A DNA stretch of 64,000 nucleotides. Source: Enterovibrio gelatinilyticus. Lineage in GTDB: Bacteria > Pseudomonadota > Gammaproteobacteria > Enterobacterales > Vibrionaceae. Below, in pieces: positions 20,014 to 29,832 of this stretch. The notes beneath the pieces are model-generated. The model was given only the letters and a program-made list of their open reading frames with translations, was not told the origin of the DNA and ran no database searches. The position numbers and the translations under genes were made by a program. Position 1 is the first letter of the stretch. Every line of letters starts with the position of its first letter. The stretch is taken from positions 62,001-126,000 of the forward strand of contig NZ_JAJUBC010000012.1 of NCBI RefSeq assembly GCF_028683095.1. Direction: 5' to 3'.

Positions 20014-20474
20014 CCCTGTTACTTGGCCTTCTTCATGATATGTTTTTTGCTGCAATCCCCGCTGTTGGGTTTGCTTTGGTGTTTAATGTGCCTGTAAAGG
20101 CACTAAAATACTGTGCAATTGGTGGTGCTATTGGGCATGGAAGTCGATACCTTTTGATGCACTACGGCGTGCCGATTGAATGGGCGACACTGTGTGCGGC
20201 GACCTTAGTAGGTATGGTGGGTGTGTATTGGTCTCAACGCTTCATGGCGCATCCTAAAGTATTTACGGTTGCTGCGATTATTCCGATGGTGCCGGGTGTT
20301 TTTGCATTCAAGGCCATGATTGCATTAGTGGAAATTAATAGTTTGGGAGTCAGTGACGCGCTTTGGGCAACCATGATGAACAATGGTATTAAAGCGCTGT
20401 TTATTATTGCTGCGTTGGCGATCGGACTAGCAATGCCGGGGCTCTTGTTTTACCGAAGAAAGTCCGTGGTGTAG
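20010..20474 (+). CDS. yjjB: ThrE-family exporter subunit YjjB
   Basis: The small membrane half of the YjjP-YjjB transporter, 154 residues (E. coli 157), nearly all hydrophobic with about four or five helices and the conserved IIPMVPGVFAFKAMIAL segment. It starts at the ATG of an ATGA overlap with the yjjP stop, with GGGGGTGG upstream. In other bacteria the two parts are one polypeptide. Confidence 0.9.
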   Translation: MTLLLGLLHDMFFAAIPAVGFALVFNVPVKALKYCAIGGAIGHGSRYLLMHYGVPIEWATLCAATLVGMVGVYWSQRFMAHPKVFTVAAIIPMVPGVFAFKAMIALVEINSLGVSDALWATMMNNGIKALFIIAALAIGLAMPGLLFYRRKSVV

Positions 20475-20529
20475 CATAGCGACCACAGAGCAAGACACGA
20501 TGCTTAACAACAAAGGAAATCCGCTCACG

Positions 20530-21012
20530 ATGAAAATCAGCATGATCGCAGCGATGGCGAAAAACAGAGTCATTGGAAAAGATAATACGATGCCATGGCA
20601 CCTGCCTGCCGACTTTGGTTGGTTCAAACGTAATACGCTGGGAAAACCTGTGATCATGGGGCGAAAAACGTATGAATCGATAGGTAGGCCGTTGCCAGGG
20701 CGTCGAAACATAGTGATCAGTCGTAACAGTGAGTGGATGGCTGAAGGTGTTGAAAGCACCACCAGCATCGAAGAGGCGCTGATCTTGGTTGATGGTGTAG
20801 AAGAAGCGGTGATCATCGGTGGTGGTACAATCTATGGCGCATCACTTCCTAAAGCTGATCGTTTGTATTTAACGTTCATTGATGCAGATATTGATGGGGA
20901 TACTTGTTTTCCTGAATGGGGAGAGGGATGGGTAACCAGCCATTCTGAGCATTTTGATGCTGATGAAAAGAACAAGTACAACATGGAATTTGTTGTACTT
21001 GATCGGGTATAG
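20530..21012 (+). CDS. folA: Dihydrofolate reductase
   Basis: Reduces dihydrofolate to tetrahydrofolate with NADPH; the trimethoprim target. I begin at the ATG at 20530 (MKISMIAAM...), giving 160 residues against 159 in E. coli. The upstream ATG at 20500 adds ten residues without support, although AAGGA lies closer to it. Conserved blocks are NRVIGKDNTMPWHLPADFGW, the NADPH-contacting VIMGRKTYESIGRPLPGRRN, IIGGGTIYG and the C-terminal DGDTCFPEW. It ends nine bases from the convergent apaH stop with no terminator between. Confidence 0.95.
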   Translation: MKISMIAAMAKNRVIGKDNTMPWHLPADFGWFKRNTLGKPVIMGRKTYESIGRPLPGRRNIVISRNSEWMAEGVESTTSIEEALILVDGVEEAVIIGGGTIYGASLPKADRLYLTFIDADIDGDTCFPEWGEGWVTSHSEHFDADEKNKYNMEFVVLDRV

Positions 21013-21021
21013 GTATCGACG

Positions 21022-21858
21022 CTAATCAGCATGTATTGGGCAAGGAAGTGAATATCTTTGCCCATCTTCCCAACGGATCATCGTTAGTGCTCCTCCCCAG
21101 ACACAACCTGTGTCGAGTCCCATTAGGTGGCGATTAACCACGCCGCCGAGCGCCGCCCAATGTCCAAACACGAGTGTTTCTTCAATGTTTTGCCTTGGCG
21201 TAACTTCAAACCAAGGTACAAGTTCACCGTGGGTCATTTGGCCTGGAGGCAGTTTACACGCCATGTCGAGAGCACCATCTTTTAAACAAAAACGCATACG
21301 AGTGAAAGCGTTGATGGTGTATCGGTATTGTTCGAGCTCTTCTAGTTCATTTGACCAGTGTGTAGGCTCATTGGCATACATGTTTTGGAGCAGCCAGCGA
21401 TAGTCATCCCCCCGTAGGATCTTTTCGATTCGTTTGGCGTGATGTTTGGCATTCTGAAGATCCCAGCACGGTGGGATCCCTGCATGAGTCATCACAAAAC
21501 CGGGGGCGATCTCGTTTCGTTTATCGTAATGCAACAGCAAAGGTTGCTGTCGAAGCCAATGCAGCAGCTCATCTCTGTCTGAGGCATCCAAAATTGGTTG
21601 GGTTTTGTCTTTCGCTTTTGGTTTTTTGAATCCTTCGGCGACGGCTAACAAATGAAGGTCATGATTGCCGAGTACCGTATGCGCATGATCGCCAAGAGAT
21701 TTCACAAAGCGTAAGACTGACAAGGAATCCGGTCCACGAGCAACAAGATCGCCTGCAAGATAGAGGTGATCGTGCTTTTCATTGAAGCTGACAGTATCTA
21801 AAAGTGCTCTAAGATCGTCAAAGCAGCCTTGGATATCACCGACAAGGTAAGTCGCCAC
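21022..21858 (-). CDS. apaH: Symmetrical bis(5'-nucleosyl)-tetraphosphatase
   Basis: Hydrolyses Ap4A and can remove Np4 caps from RNA. A calcineurin-like phosphoesterase of 278 residues with the metal motifs GDIQGC, GDLVARGPDS, GNHD and the later MTHAGIPP and GHWAALGG histidines. It is the last gene of the lptD-surA-pdxA-rsmA-apaG-apaH run, 15 bases after apaG. It ends almost against folA on the other strand. Confidence 0.96.
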   Translation of the reverse strand: MATYLVGDIQGCFDDLRALLDTVSFNEKHDHLYLAGDLVARGPDSLSVLRFVKSLGDHAHTVLGNHDLHLLAVAEGFKKPKAKDKTQPILDASDRDELLHWLRQQPLLLHYDKRNEIAPGFVMTHAGIPPCWDLQNAKHHAKRIEKILRGDDYRWLLQNMYANEPTHWSNELEELEQYRYTINAFTRMRFCLKDGALDMACKLPPGQMTHGELVPWFEVTPRQNIEETLVFGHWAALGGVVNRHLMGLDTGCVWGGALTMIRWEDGQRYSLPCPIHAD

Positions 21859-21873
21859 GAAAGTTCCTAAAAG

Positions 21874-22248
21874 CTAGTGAAGAATATTGGGTAAGGCGAG
21901 GCGAAAAGGCATGACTTCAATATCAAACTCTTTGCTATTCAAATCAACCATGGTGTAGAAGCCTTGCATCGCACCTACTGGTGTTTCGATAACAGTGCCA
22001 CTGGTGTAGGTGTATTGCTCGCCAGCACGAATGTGAGGCTGCTCACCGACCACTCCATCACCTTCAATGACCAGTTTTTTGCCATTTGAGTCAGTGACAA
22101 GCCATTTACGACGTAGAAGTTGTGCGTCACGATCGCCATTGTTTTCAATGGTGATCGTGTACGAGAAGACATAGCGCTTTTTGTCTGGTTCGGACTGCTC
22201 TTCAGCATAGTGAGTGACAACCCGAACCATAAACTTGTTATTAACCAT
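21874..22248 (-). CDS. apaG: ApaG domain protein
   Basis: A 124-residue ApaG/DUF525 domain with a fibronectin-like beta sandwich. The family has been linked to divalent cation homeostasis, but its biochemical role is unclear. The conserved YVFSYTITIENNGD, LLRRKWLVTD, GEGVVGEQP-like segment and YTSGTVIETPVGAMQGFY are visible. It lies between rsmA and apaH, as in most gammaproteobacteria. Confidence 0.95.
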   Translation of the reverse strand: MVNNKFMVRVVTHYAEEQSEPDKKRYVFSYTITIENNGDRDAQLLRRKWLVTDSNGKKLVIEGDGVVGEQPHIRAGEQYTYTSGTVIETPVGAMQGFYTMVDLNSKEFDIEVMPFRLALPNILH

Positions 22249-22277
22249 CCCTGTCGCGCTTCCTTTTCTTTCTATTG

Positions 22278-23090
22278 TTATTGTTGTTGGTGATTTGCAT
22301 CCAACCAGTTTGCTAACGCAACAAACTGCCCAAGCGATAGGCTTTCAGGACGGGCTGTAGGATTGATGCCCAACAATTCCAAAGTCTCTACTTCAACCAA
22401 TGCCTTAAAGCAGTTACGCACGGTTTTACGGCGTTGGTTAAAACCTTCTCGACAGACACGTTCTAGCCATTTCAGGCTGGTTGCAGGGTGTGGCAACTCT
22501 TTGTGCGGGATCAGACGCACAACCGCAGAGTCGACTTTTGGTGCTGGTGTAAACGCCTCTGGTGGCACTTCAAGTACTGGAACAACTTTGCAGTAGTATT
22601 GTGCCATCACGGTCAAGCGACCATAGGCTTTACTATTCGGACCCGCAGCAAGGCGATTTACCACTTCTTTTTGAAGCATAAAGTGCATGTCTTTCACTGC
22701 ACCTGTAAAGGTGAACAAGTGGAACATGAGTGGTGTAGACACGTTGTATGGCAAGTTACCAAAAATACGCAGCGGGTTTTCTGGCGACGATAGGGATGCG
22801 AAGTCAAATTTCATGGCATCACCTTGATAAATGGTTAGTTTTTTCGACAGTTCCGGATGGTGGCGAAGACGTTCAGCCAAATCTCGGTCGAGTTCAACCA
22901 CGCTCATTTTGTCGATTTCGCGCGCAACTGGCTCGGTTAGTGCACCTAGACCAGGGCCGATTTCCACGAGATTTTCACCTGGCAAAGGATTGATTGCAGA
23001 CACAATACCGTCAATGATGTACGGGTCGTTTAGGAAGTTCTGACCAAAGCGCTTACGGGCGCGGTGACCTAGATGGACATTATCGCTCAT
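22278..23090 (-). CDS. rsmA: 16S rRNA dimethyladenosine transferase RsmA
   Basis: Dimethylates A1518 and A1519 in the 3' terminal hairpin of 16S rRNA during 30S maturation. The 270 residues carry the SAM-binding [11 protein letters not shown], the catalytic [10 protein letters not shown], and the KVDSAVVRL and NQRRKTVRN blocks. The start overlaps the pdxA stop in an ATGA junction. Confidence 0.97.
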   Translation of the reverse strand: MSDNVHLGHRARKRFGQNFLNDPYIIDGIVSAINPLPGENLVEIGPGLGALTEPVAREIDKMSVVELDRDLAERLRHHPELSKKLTIYQGDAMKFDFASLSSPENPLRIFGNLPYNVSTPLMFHLFTFTGAVKDMHFMLQKEVVNRLAAGPNSKAYGRLTVMAQYYCKVVPVLEVPPEAFTPAPKVDSAVVRLIPHKELPHPATSLKWLERVCREGFNQRRKTVRNCFKALVEVETLELLGINPTARPESLSLGQFVALANWLDANHQQQ

Positions 23091-24079
23091 GATTTCTTAT
23101 CTACTAATTCGAGGGCGTGGGAGAGCGCAGTCCGCAGGCTTCCAGTATCCGCCGTTCCGGTACCCGCTAAATCCAATGCGGTACCATGATCTACAGAAGT
23201 TCGGATGAAAGGTAAGCCAAGCGTAATGTTGACCGACTTTCCAAATCCTTTAAATTTTAACACAGGCAAGCCCTGATCGTGATACATCGCAAGCACGGCA
23301 TCAGCTTCTTTCAGGTACTTGTCTTGAAAGAGAGTGTCAGCAGGGAGCGGACCAATCAGGTTCATCCCTTGTTCACGCAACTTTTCTAGAGCTGGCTCAA
23401 TGACGTCAATTTCTTCTCTGCCCAAACAGCCATCTTCACCCGCATGCGGATTCAAACCGCATACATAGATTTTAGGCTCAGCAATACCAAACTTGGTTTT
23501 TAGATCGTCATTGAGAATTTCAATGACTTGGAAAAGACGTTCTTCGGTGATGGCTTTTGACACATAAGCCAAAGGAATATGGGTAGTAACTAATGCCACC
23601 CTCAACCCTTCGGTTGCCAACATCATCACAACTTGTTGAACATTGGCCTGATGCTGGAAAAACTCAGTGTGCCCACTGAATGATACGCCAGAGCGGTTAA
23701 TCACGCCCTTGTGAACAGGGCCTGTCACCACGGCGGCGAATTCACCTTGCATGTTGCCTTCAGCGGCTCGACTCAATGTGTTTAATACATATTTGCCGTT
23801 GGCTTCATTGAGCTGGCCAGCAATAACGTCTGCCCCCATCGGCTCATCACACACAACGAGTGTCCCTGGTGTGTGCGCTTTTGGTGCGGCATCTGGGTTG
23901 TAATCCACTAAGTTGACGTTGAGACCCAACAGCTTGGCACGTTGTGCAAGCATCTCTTTATTGCCGCAAATGACCAACTCGTGTTCCCATGCGTCATGAG
24001 CCAAAGCGAGAACAAGATCAGGACCAATACCTGCCGGTTCTCCTGGCGTGATAGCGATGCGTTGTGGATTAGCTTTCAT
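23087..24079 (-). CDS. pdxA: 4-hydroxythreonine-4-phosphate dehydrogenase
   Basis: NAD-dependent step of pyridoxal phosphate synthesis. From the ATG at 24079 the protein is 330 residues (E. coli 329) and begins [21 protein letters not shown]. The open frame extends 23 codons upstream inside surA, without homology. Metal-binding and catalytic histidines lie in [31 protein letters not shown] and [12 protein letters not shown]. It overlaps surA by 11 bases and rsmA by 4. Confidence 0.96.
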   Translation of the reverse strand: MKANPQRIAITPGEPAGIGPDLVLALAHDAWEHELVICGNKEMLAQRAKLLGLNVNLVDYNPDAAPKAHTPGTLVVCDEPMGADVIAGQLNEANGKYVLNTLSRAAEGNMQGEFAAVVTGPVHKGVINRSGVSFSGHTEFFQHQANVQQVVMMLATEGLRVALVTTHIPLAYVSKAITEERLFQVIEILNDDLKTKFGIAEPKIYVCGLNPHAGEDGCLGREEIDVIEPALEKLREQGMNLIGPLPADTLFQDKYLKEADAVLAMYHDQGLPVLKFKGFGKSVNITLGLPFIRTSVDHGTALDLAGTGTADTGSLRTALSHALELVDKKS

Positions 24080-25364
24080 CCGTGTCACCAATTTGTTCGA
24101 CATAAGCACCAGCACGAAGCTCTTGCAACCATGCTTGTGCTTCTTCATTAAATTTCCGATTCAAAAGCATACGATAGGCACGATTCTGCATTGCAGCGTC
24201 GGTGCGATCGGCTTGGCGACGATCAAGCACTTCGACAATGTGCCAGCCGTGAACGGTTTTAAACGGTTCGCTGATTTCGCCTTCAGGAAGGGCATCTACT
24301 GTATCTTTAAACTCTGGGACGTAAATTTCGGTTGTCTGCCAGCCTAAATCACCGCCTTTCACGGCAGAGCCTGGATCTGCGCTGTATTGCTTGGCTAAAT
24401 CCTCAAAGGTTTTATCACCGTTTTCGATCTGCTTGAGCATTAAGTCCAATTGGCGTTTTGCACCTTCATCACTCAATACTATCGATGTTTTGATCAGAAT
24501 ATGACGCGCTTTGACTTCAGTGACGGCAACAGACTCAAGACCTTGAACATCTGTGATCTTTAGAATGTGATATCCGACACCACTTCGGAACGGTCCTAAA
24601 ATGGCACCTTTACCATTGTTGCCAATTTGGTCAGCAAAGATAGTTGGCATTTCTTCAAGTCGCAGCCAACCCCAGTCGCCACCATTAAGTGCCTTTGGCC
24701 CTTTTGAATTAGCCAGTGCCAGCGTCGCGAAATCTTTACCGCGTTTGAGCTGGGAAGCGAGTTCATCAGCGTTAGCGGCGACAGCGTCGCGTTCCGACTT
24801 TTCAGCATCTTCGTCTAAGCGCAGCTGAATGTGGCTAAGTTTATACTGAACCTTTTCGAGGTTTTTTGCGTTAAGTTGTGACGCCAGCGATTCTACTTCC
24901 TGAGGCAGGATGTTGATACGGCGACGCACTTGCGCGTTTCGTGCTTCACTGATAGTGATTTCACGGCGAATTTGGTCACGATATTCAGACCAAGAAATCC
25001 CGCTTTGCTTGAGGCTTTCCCTTAGCTTGGCGACCGAGATATTTCGCTCTTTAGCAATATCTTCAATTGCTTGCTCTAAACGGGTATCGTCGATACGGAT
25101 GCCAAGACGGTTTGCTTCTTGAAGTTGAAGCTCTTCTAAAATGAGCTGATCGAGAACCTGTTGTTCAAATACGTCAGCAGGTGGCAGTGATTCTGCGCTC
25201 GCATTGAGAGTGACTGTTTTTTTCAATGCCTCAACATCACTCGACAGAATAACGCCTTCATTCACCACGGTGATCACGCGATCGAGTTCTGCCGGAGCGG
25301 CAGAGATTGACAACGAACTGGCTGAGATTGCTGATGCCAGTAAAGCTTTCGTCCATTTATTCAT
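24069..25364 (-). CDS. surA: Periplasmic chaperone and peptidyl-prolyl isomerase SurA
   Basis: Chaperones outer-membrane proteins to the Bam complex. The ATG at 25364 starts a Sec signal peptide ([15 protein letters not shown]..., cleavage near ISA/APAELD). The TTG at 25376 is rejected. The 431 residues carry the N-terminal chaperone region (about 25-170) and two parvulin domains (about 170-272 and 283-382, e.g. [10 protein letters not shown] and [10 protein letters not shown]) followed by a C-terminal helix. It sits 22 bases after lptD, a substrate whose folding depends on SurA. Confidence 0.96.
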   Translation of the reverse strand: MNKWTKALLASAISASSLSISAAPAELDRVITVVNEGVILSSDVEALKKTVTLNASAESLPPADVFEQQVLDQLILEELQLQEANRLGIRIDDTRLEQAIEDIAKERNISVAKLRESLKQSGISWSEYRDQIRREITISEARNAQVRRRINILPQEVESLASQLNAKNLEKVQYKLSHIQLRLDEDAEKSERDAVAANADELASQLKRGKDFATLALANSKGPKALNGGDWGWLRLEEMPTIFADQIGNNGKGAILGPFRSGVGYHILKITDVQGLESVAVTEVKARHILIKTSIVLSDEGAKRQLDLMLKQIENGDKTFEDLAKQYSADPGSAVKGGDLGWQTTEIYVPEFKDTVDALPEGEISEPFKTVHGWHIVEVLDRRQADRTDAAMQNRAYRMLLNRKFNEEAQAWLQELRAGAYVEQIGDTDES

Positions 25365-25386
25365 TAGCGGTTCCAAAATCTCACTA

Positions 25387-27738
25387 TTAATTCTTTAAGC
25401 CAAATGGGCTTCTGTAGCCCAGTGCATTGCCGCTGCCGGTGCTATAACCAAAACCTGCGTTTGCGCCAAGTCCCAATAAGCTGAAGGACAGGGAAATACT
25501 GTTGTCATAAACGGCAGGGTTATTGATGTTGCTTCGCGCCATTAAGTACTCGTTGTAGTGCAACCCTATGACCCAACAGGCCGAGGTATAAGTGATGCCT
25601 AATTGATTCTCCAGCATCAAATCTTGGGTCAAATCGTGAAAATACTGCCCGGTAAAATTTACACTGTCAGTGATGGGGAAGCCTGTCACTAACCCTGCTT
25701 GGGAAATGCCATCTTCCGTGATCAGATCCAAGTTGTTGGCCCCAATGGTACTGGATATGTAATCTTTTGATACATAGCGATAGCTGGTTTGTGCGAAGAA
25801 GCCACCATCTCGATATTCCACCGTGGCATTACCAAACTGGAGGTTACTTAAGTTGCTGTCATATTCCAATGAGCCACGCACAAACAGCTTATCATTGACA
25901 TTGAGTTCGCTCTCGATGGCCCACGCTGAATAATTTATTGATGTTTCATCTTGATTGCTCGGCGTGTCTAGATAGTAGATTTGGCCGAAAGCGACGTTAA
26001 AGCGCTCTTTGTAGGCATCATCAAAAAAGCGCGACGCGGCACCTACAGTGAATTGATTGGCCGGATTTATATAGTCAACGCTACTGAACTGATTAGCACG
26101 AAACAAACCGTAGTAATCGGTTTGAAGGCGTGCTGTATCATAGCCGCCTCCCGCATAATTGACGGGGTTGTAGATACCACTTTGGTCAACGTCTTGGATA
26201 TACAAGTATTGAACCTGTGGTTCCAGTGTTTGAGTATAACTGTTGCCAAAAAGCGCCCCTTCTCGTTCCAGCGTGACCATACCATGCAGTCTTGCCATGG
26301 GAACCGCGCGTGAGACAGTGCTGTCTAGTGTTTCCCCGTTGTAGCCTGTTACACCCTCGATATTGGATTGGTCATAATAGGTGTAATACACCTTGCCTTC
26401 GGCGGAAGCGCTAAGCCACGGCAAGTTATAAGGCAGCACGAGGGTGGGCTCAAGGTTGATACGCAACGCATCAGGTTTGCTGTCATTATCTGTCGCAAAT
26501 TTACTGATTTGCGCAGGCATTGAGAAGCCCATGCCATAGCCAAGTTCGGGGCGATAATAGTTCATGGCAAGTTGTGGCAACAGGCGATAGACCGATGTGT
26601 TTGGACTCAACGACTGGAAATTACGCACGCTCAGGGTGCTATCCCAATTGACATCTCGGTATGACACATCGCCCGTTTGCAACAAAGTATTGTCTTCACG
26701 ACTACCAACGCGAGAGTCCGTATGGCGGGAGAAATAACTAATATCACTGACCTGACTGTAATCTACATCGTACTTCCAGTGGTTTTGGATGCCAGAGTGA
26801 CGCCAGTTAAAGCCCCAGCTTTTATCGATGTTGGGATATAGCTTGTCCTCGCCCATGTATTCGAACGTCATGCCGCCACTGCCAGCTCGTGTCAAATAAT
26901 TAGGCTCCATGGTCATAAAAAGGCCACGGTTTGACATATATTTTGGCGTGATCAGCATGTCCGCTTGCGGATGAATGTTCCAATAAAATGGGGTCGAGAT
27001 TTCAACCCCATCATTGTCATTCCAGCTGATTGATGGGTATAGAAAACCGGTTAATCGGCCATCTTCAACGGGAACGCGCAGGTAAGGAAGATAGAAAATA
27101 GGGGTGTCGAGGATTTCAAAGCGCGCATGGTAAAGGTCGGCAAATATATCGCCATCTTCTTTTTCAATTTTTCCTGCACTAAAACGCCAACTGTCATCAT
27201 CGTCAGGGCAGGTTGTGTAAGTTCCATCTTCTAACTCATAGAAAGTGGTTCCGTTTTTGAATACTCGTTTTGCTTGTCCGCGCCCAGGTTCACACATCAT
27301 GTTGTAGGTGGCATCGGTCAGTGTGGTGTCTTCAGTGTCGAGATTCGATTGAAGAGATTTGCCTTTTACTGCGATTTCGCCGTCATGAAAATAGACGTTG
27401 CCTTCCGCCGTGACGATATTTTCTGGCTGACGTAAAGTGGCAGTGTCCGATTTCACGGTGCGGTTGCCTTGAGTCACTATGACGTCACCGCGATAAATCG
27501 CTTTCTCGTTTGCTTTCGCTTCGGCATGGTCTGCAACAATGGTGACGGGAGCATTGTTAATGTCGCCTGTCTGCGAGTTTGCAGGAAGGCAACGGTACTC
27601 TGGTGCAAGGCAAGTTGCAGTTGGAATAACCAAAGGTTGGGTGTTGTTTGGCGCGTCGTTTGCCTCTTCCGCCATCGCTTGGCCATACAACGCTAGCCAA
27701 ATCATGGAGGACAAAAAACTTTTGGCAGTCGGTGACAT
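25387..27738 (-). CDS. lptD: LPS-assembly outer-membrane protein LptD
   Basis: The outer-membrane barrel that, with LptE, inserts lipopolysaccharide. A signal peptide (to about residue 23) precedes a periplasmic OstA-like jellyroll (about 55-220) and the large beta-barrel. 783 residues is the normal size. Cysteines are at 43, 50, 149, 177 and 721. E. coli LptD forms disulphides C31-C724 and C173-C725. Here C50 and C177 match C31 and C173, but the vicinal pair is replaced by Ala-Cys (TSACW), leaving one C-terminal partner. It heads the lptD-surA-pdxA-rsmA-apaG-apaH operon. Confidence 0.96.
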   Translation of the reverse strand: MSPTAKSFLSSMIWLALYGQAMAEEANDAPNNTQPLVIPTATCLAPEYRCLPANSQTGDINNAPVTIVADHAEAKANEKAIYRGDVIVTQGNRTVKSDTATLRQPENIVTAEGNVYFHDGEIAVKGKSLQSNLDTEDTTLTDATYNMMCEPGRGQAKRVFKNGTTFYELEDGTYTTCPDDDDSWRFSAGKIEKEDGDIFADLYHARFEILDTPIFYLPYLRVPVEDGRLTGFLYPSISWNDNDGVEISTPFYWNIHPQADMLITPKYMSNRGLFMTMEPNYLTRAGSGGMTFEYMGEDKLYPNIDKSWGFNWRHSGIQNHWKYDVDYSQVSDISYFSRHTDSRVGSREDNTLLQTGDVSYRDVNWDSTLSVRNFQSLSPNTSVYRLLPQLAMNYYRPELGYGMGFSMPAQISKFATDNDSKPDALRINLEPTLVLPYNLPWLSASAEGKVYYTYYDQSNIEGVTGYNGETLDSTVSRAVPMARLHGMVTLEREGALFGNSYTQTLEPQVQYLYIQDVDQSGIYNPVNYAGGGYDTARLQTDYYGLFRANQFSSVDYINPANQFTVGAASRFFDDAYKERFNVAFGQIYYLDTPSNQDETSINYSAWAIESELNVNDKLFVRGSLEYDSNLSNLQFGNATVEYRDGGFFAQTSYRYVSKDYISSTIGANNLDLITEDGISQAGLVTGFPITDSVNFTGQYFHDLTQDLMLENQLGITYTSACWVIGLHYNEYLMARSNINNPAVYDNSISLSFSLLGLGANAGFGYSTGSGNALGYRSPFGLKN

Positions 27739-27842
27739 TAAAACTCAATCCTGTTGTTGGCATACGGCACTGTTATACACTGGCGCTGCGTGTCGGCAAA
27801 TTTTGCTGCAAAATGTGGGTTATGATAATGCAAATTACTCAT

Positions 27843-27890
27843 ATACCCAAACGACCTCTGTCATCAATATTTTAAAGGTGGTTTGGGTAT
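27843..27890. repeat. Intergenic palindrome of the ATACCCAA type
   Basis: ATACCCAAACGACC (27843-27856) and GGTGGTTTGGGTAT (27877-27890) pair at 13 of 14 positions over a 20-base loop. It lies in the lptD/djlA divergent spacer. Related elements lie at 42554-42598 and, decayed, near 30610. Confidence 0.75.
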
Positions 27891-27945
27891 CAGTGAGCAG
27901 TATGTTGTTGCAAACGCGATAGGTTAATCAAAAAGAGAAATAAGC

Positions 27946-28773
27946 ATGGCGATTTGGGGAAAAGTACTTGGGGCATTCTTTGGTTACCTGCTAGGTGGGC
28001 CATTTGGATTATTGTTAGGTCTGTTTTTAGGTCATAAGTTCGATAAAGCCAGACAAAATAGCGCATTGGGTGGAGGTTTTCGTGGCGAGAATCAACAAGC
28101 GCGTCAGCAGGCTTATTTCCATGCCACATTCGCGGTTATGGGACATGTTGCCAAAGCCAAAGGTCAGGTAACACAAAATGAAATCCGCTTAGCTTCCGTC
28201 TTGATGGACCGAATGGGTCTACAAGGCGAAGCGCGTCGTCAGGCGCAAGATGCATTTCGCGAAGGCAAAGAAAGCGGTTTTCCACTGGAAGATGTACTTC
28301 GAGATGTAAAGCGCACGACAGGTGGGCGCTTTGATTTATTGCAGTTTTTCTTAGAAGTTCAAATTCAAGCAGCGTACGCCGATGGCACCGTTCAGCCTAG
28401 CGAACGCCAAGTGCTTTATACCATAGCCGATATGCTAGGATTCTCTCGCCAACAACTTGAACAGCGTCTTGCGATGCAAGAAGCGGCATTCAAGTTCTAC
28501 CAACAGCATGGTGGAAGTGGCGAAGGGCATCACCAGCAATGGCAACCTGACAACGGCCAGCGTTTGAAAGGCGCATACCAAATCCTAGGGGTGGATGAGG
28601 ATGCTGATGGGCAAACGATTAAGCGTGCTCATCGCAAGTTGATGAACGAGCACCATCCAGACAAACTGGCCGCGAAGGGCCTTCCGCCAGAGATGATGGA
28701 AATTGCCAAGCAAAAAGCGCAAGAGATCCAAGGTGCCTACGATTTGATTAAAAAAGAAAAGGGCTTTAAATAG
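27946..28773 (+). CDS. djlA: Membrane-anchored DnaJ-like co-chaperone DjlA
   Basis: A type III J-protein at the inner membrane that stimulates DnaK. The N-terminus is a single glycine-rich membrane segment (about residues 6-28). A TerB-like domain follows (about 60-180). The C-terminal J domain (about 205-275) has YQILGVDEDAD and the invariant HPD in NEHHPDKL. 275 residues matches the family. It is divergent from lptD, as in enterics. A hairpin spans its stop codon. Confidence 0.95.
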   Translation: MAIWGKVLGAFFGYLLGGPFGLLLGLFLGHKFDKARQNSALGGGFRGENQQARQQAYFHATFAVMGHVAKAKGQVTQNEIRLASVLMDRMGLQGEARRQAQDAFREGKESGFPLEDVLRDVKRTTGGRFDLLQFFLEVQIQAAYADGTVQPSERQVLYTIADMLGFSRQQLEQRLAMQEAAFKFYQQHGGSGEGHHQQWQPDNGQRLKGAYQILGVDEDADGQTIKRAHRKLMNEHHPDKLAAKGLPPEMMEIAKQKAQEIQGAYDLIKKEKGFK

Positions 28774-28778
28774 CCCTT
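28752..28778 (-). terminator. Terminator for the hydroxyacid dehydrogenase, embedded in the djlA 3' end
   Basis: AAGGGCT (28759-28765) and AGCCCTT (28772-28778) form a 7-bp stem. On the minus strand it is followed by TTCTTTTTT, a strong U-tract, whereas the plus strand has only TCTC. It therefore mainly ends the minus-strand transcript, although it overlaps djlA codons and stop. Confidence 0.65.
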
Positions 28779-28837
28779 CTCTGATACCGAATTTATGGGT
28801 AACAATTTTCGGTGACGGATTTGGTCATCGCGTTTTT

Positions 28838-29791
28838 TTACACCAAGTTTTGTGGTTCGCCAGCCACGAAAGCATCCATGTTTTCGGTTAACTGGTTGGC
28901 GAGTGCCTGAATGCTGGAATCAGAGCCCCATGCGACGTGCGGAGTCAGTATCAGGTTTGGCATGCCTGCATGGGCAAGCAAGGGGTTGGTTAGGGTGGCG
29001 GGCTCTTGTGTGAACACATCGACCCCTGCGCCAGCAATGACGCCTTTCTTTAACGCCTGAACCAGTGCTTTCTCGTCGACTAACCCACCGCGACCCGCAT
29101 TAATCAAGATTGCAGAAGCCTTCATCTTGGCCAACTCGTCTTCGCTAATCATGTTCAGTGTCCCTTCATTGAGTGGACAGTGCAGTGTGACGACATCAGC
29201 TTGTTCAAGCATGGAATCAAACGAGACATACCCTTCGCGGGTTTGCTCTGCGCCTTTACGCTCGGCGCGGATAACTTTCATGCCCACGGCTTTGGCCAAG
29301 GCTTCAACGCCTTGCCCTAGGCTTCCAGAGCCGACTATCCCTAACGTGGCTTCTGCTATATCACCAATGGGATGGGTAAAAAAACAGAATTGATTTTTTT
29401 CCTTCCACACCCCGTTTTCAATATCTCTGTGGTATGCATTGAGGTTTCGGCGAAGCGAGAAAATCAGCGCCATCACGTGCTCGGGCACCGATCGCGTGGC
29501 ATATCCACGGATATTACAAACTGGTAAGTGATTGGCATGGCACCAGTCGGTATCCACGTTGTTATAGCCTGTGGCAGAAACGGCTATCAACTTTAATGAG
29601 GGTAACTGTGAGAGTATCTCGCCGCTAAGTTCGACTTTATTAGCGATAACAATGCTGGCATCCGCAAGACGACTAAGTACCTGATCCTGTGACGTGGACT
29701 CATAACTTTCCCAATGATGGGGGAAAGAAGGCGTAGGAATACGAATGTGAGCGGGGATGGTGGCGCTGTCGAGAAAAACAATCTTTTCCAT
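28838..29791 (-). CDS. D-2-hydroxyacid dehydrogenase (glycerate dehydrogenase-like)
   Basis: An NAD-dependent 2-hydroxyacid dehydrogenase of 317 residues. The coenzyme-binding loop GIVGSGSLGQGVEALAKAVG is near residue 150. The catalytic arginine lies in INAGRGGLVDE, the glutamate in DVFTQEP and the histidine in LTPHVAWGS. The overall form resembles hydroxypyruvate/glycerate dehydrogenases (HprA-like), but the substrate cannot be fixed from sequence. It stands between djlA and rluA on the minus strand. The start is preceded by AAGGAAG. Confidence 0.9.
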   Translation of the reverse strand: MEKIVFLDSATIPAHIRIPTPSFPHHWESYESTSQDQVLSRLADASIVIANKVELSGEILSQLPSLKLIAVSATGYNNVDTDWCHANHLPVCNIRGYATRSVPEHVMALIFSLRRNLNAYHRDIENGVWKEKNQFCFFTHPIGDIAEATLGIVGSGSLGQGVEALAKAVGMKVIRAERKGAEQTREGYVSFDSMLEQADVVTLHCPLNEGTLNMISEDELAKMKASAILINAGRGGLVDEKALVQALKKGVIAGAGVDVFTQEPATLTNPLLAHAGMPNLILTPHVAWGSDSSIQALANQLTENMDAFVAGEPQNLV

Positions 29792-29832
29792 GGCGGACTT
29801 CCTTTTTCCGCCACTGTAGAACGTTGATTACG

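Noticed and set aside
27843-27890. Identification of the palindromes as ERIC elements
   Set aside because: Only the GGGTAT end resembles ERIC. The internal ERIC core is absent and the length is far too short.
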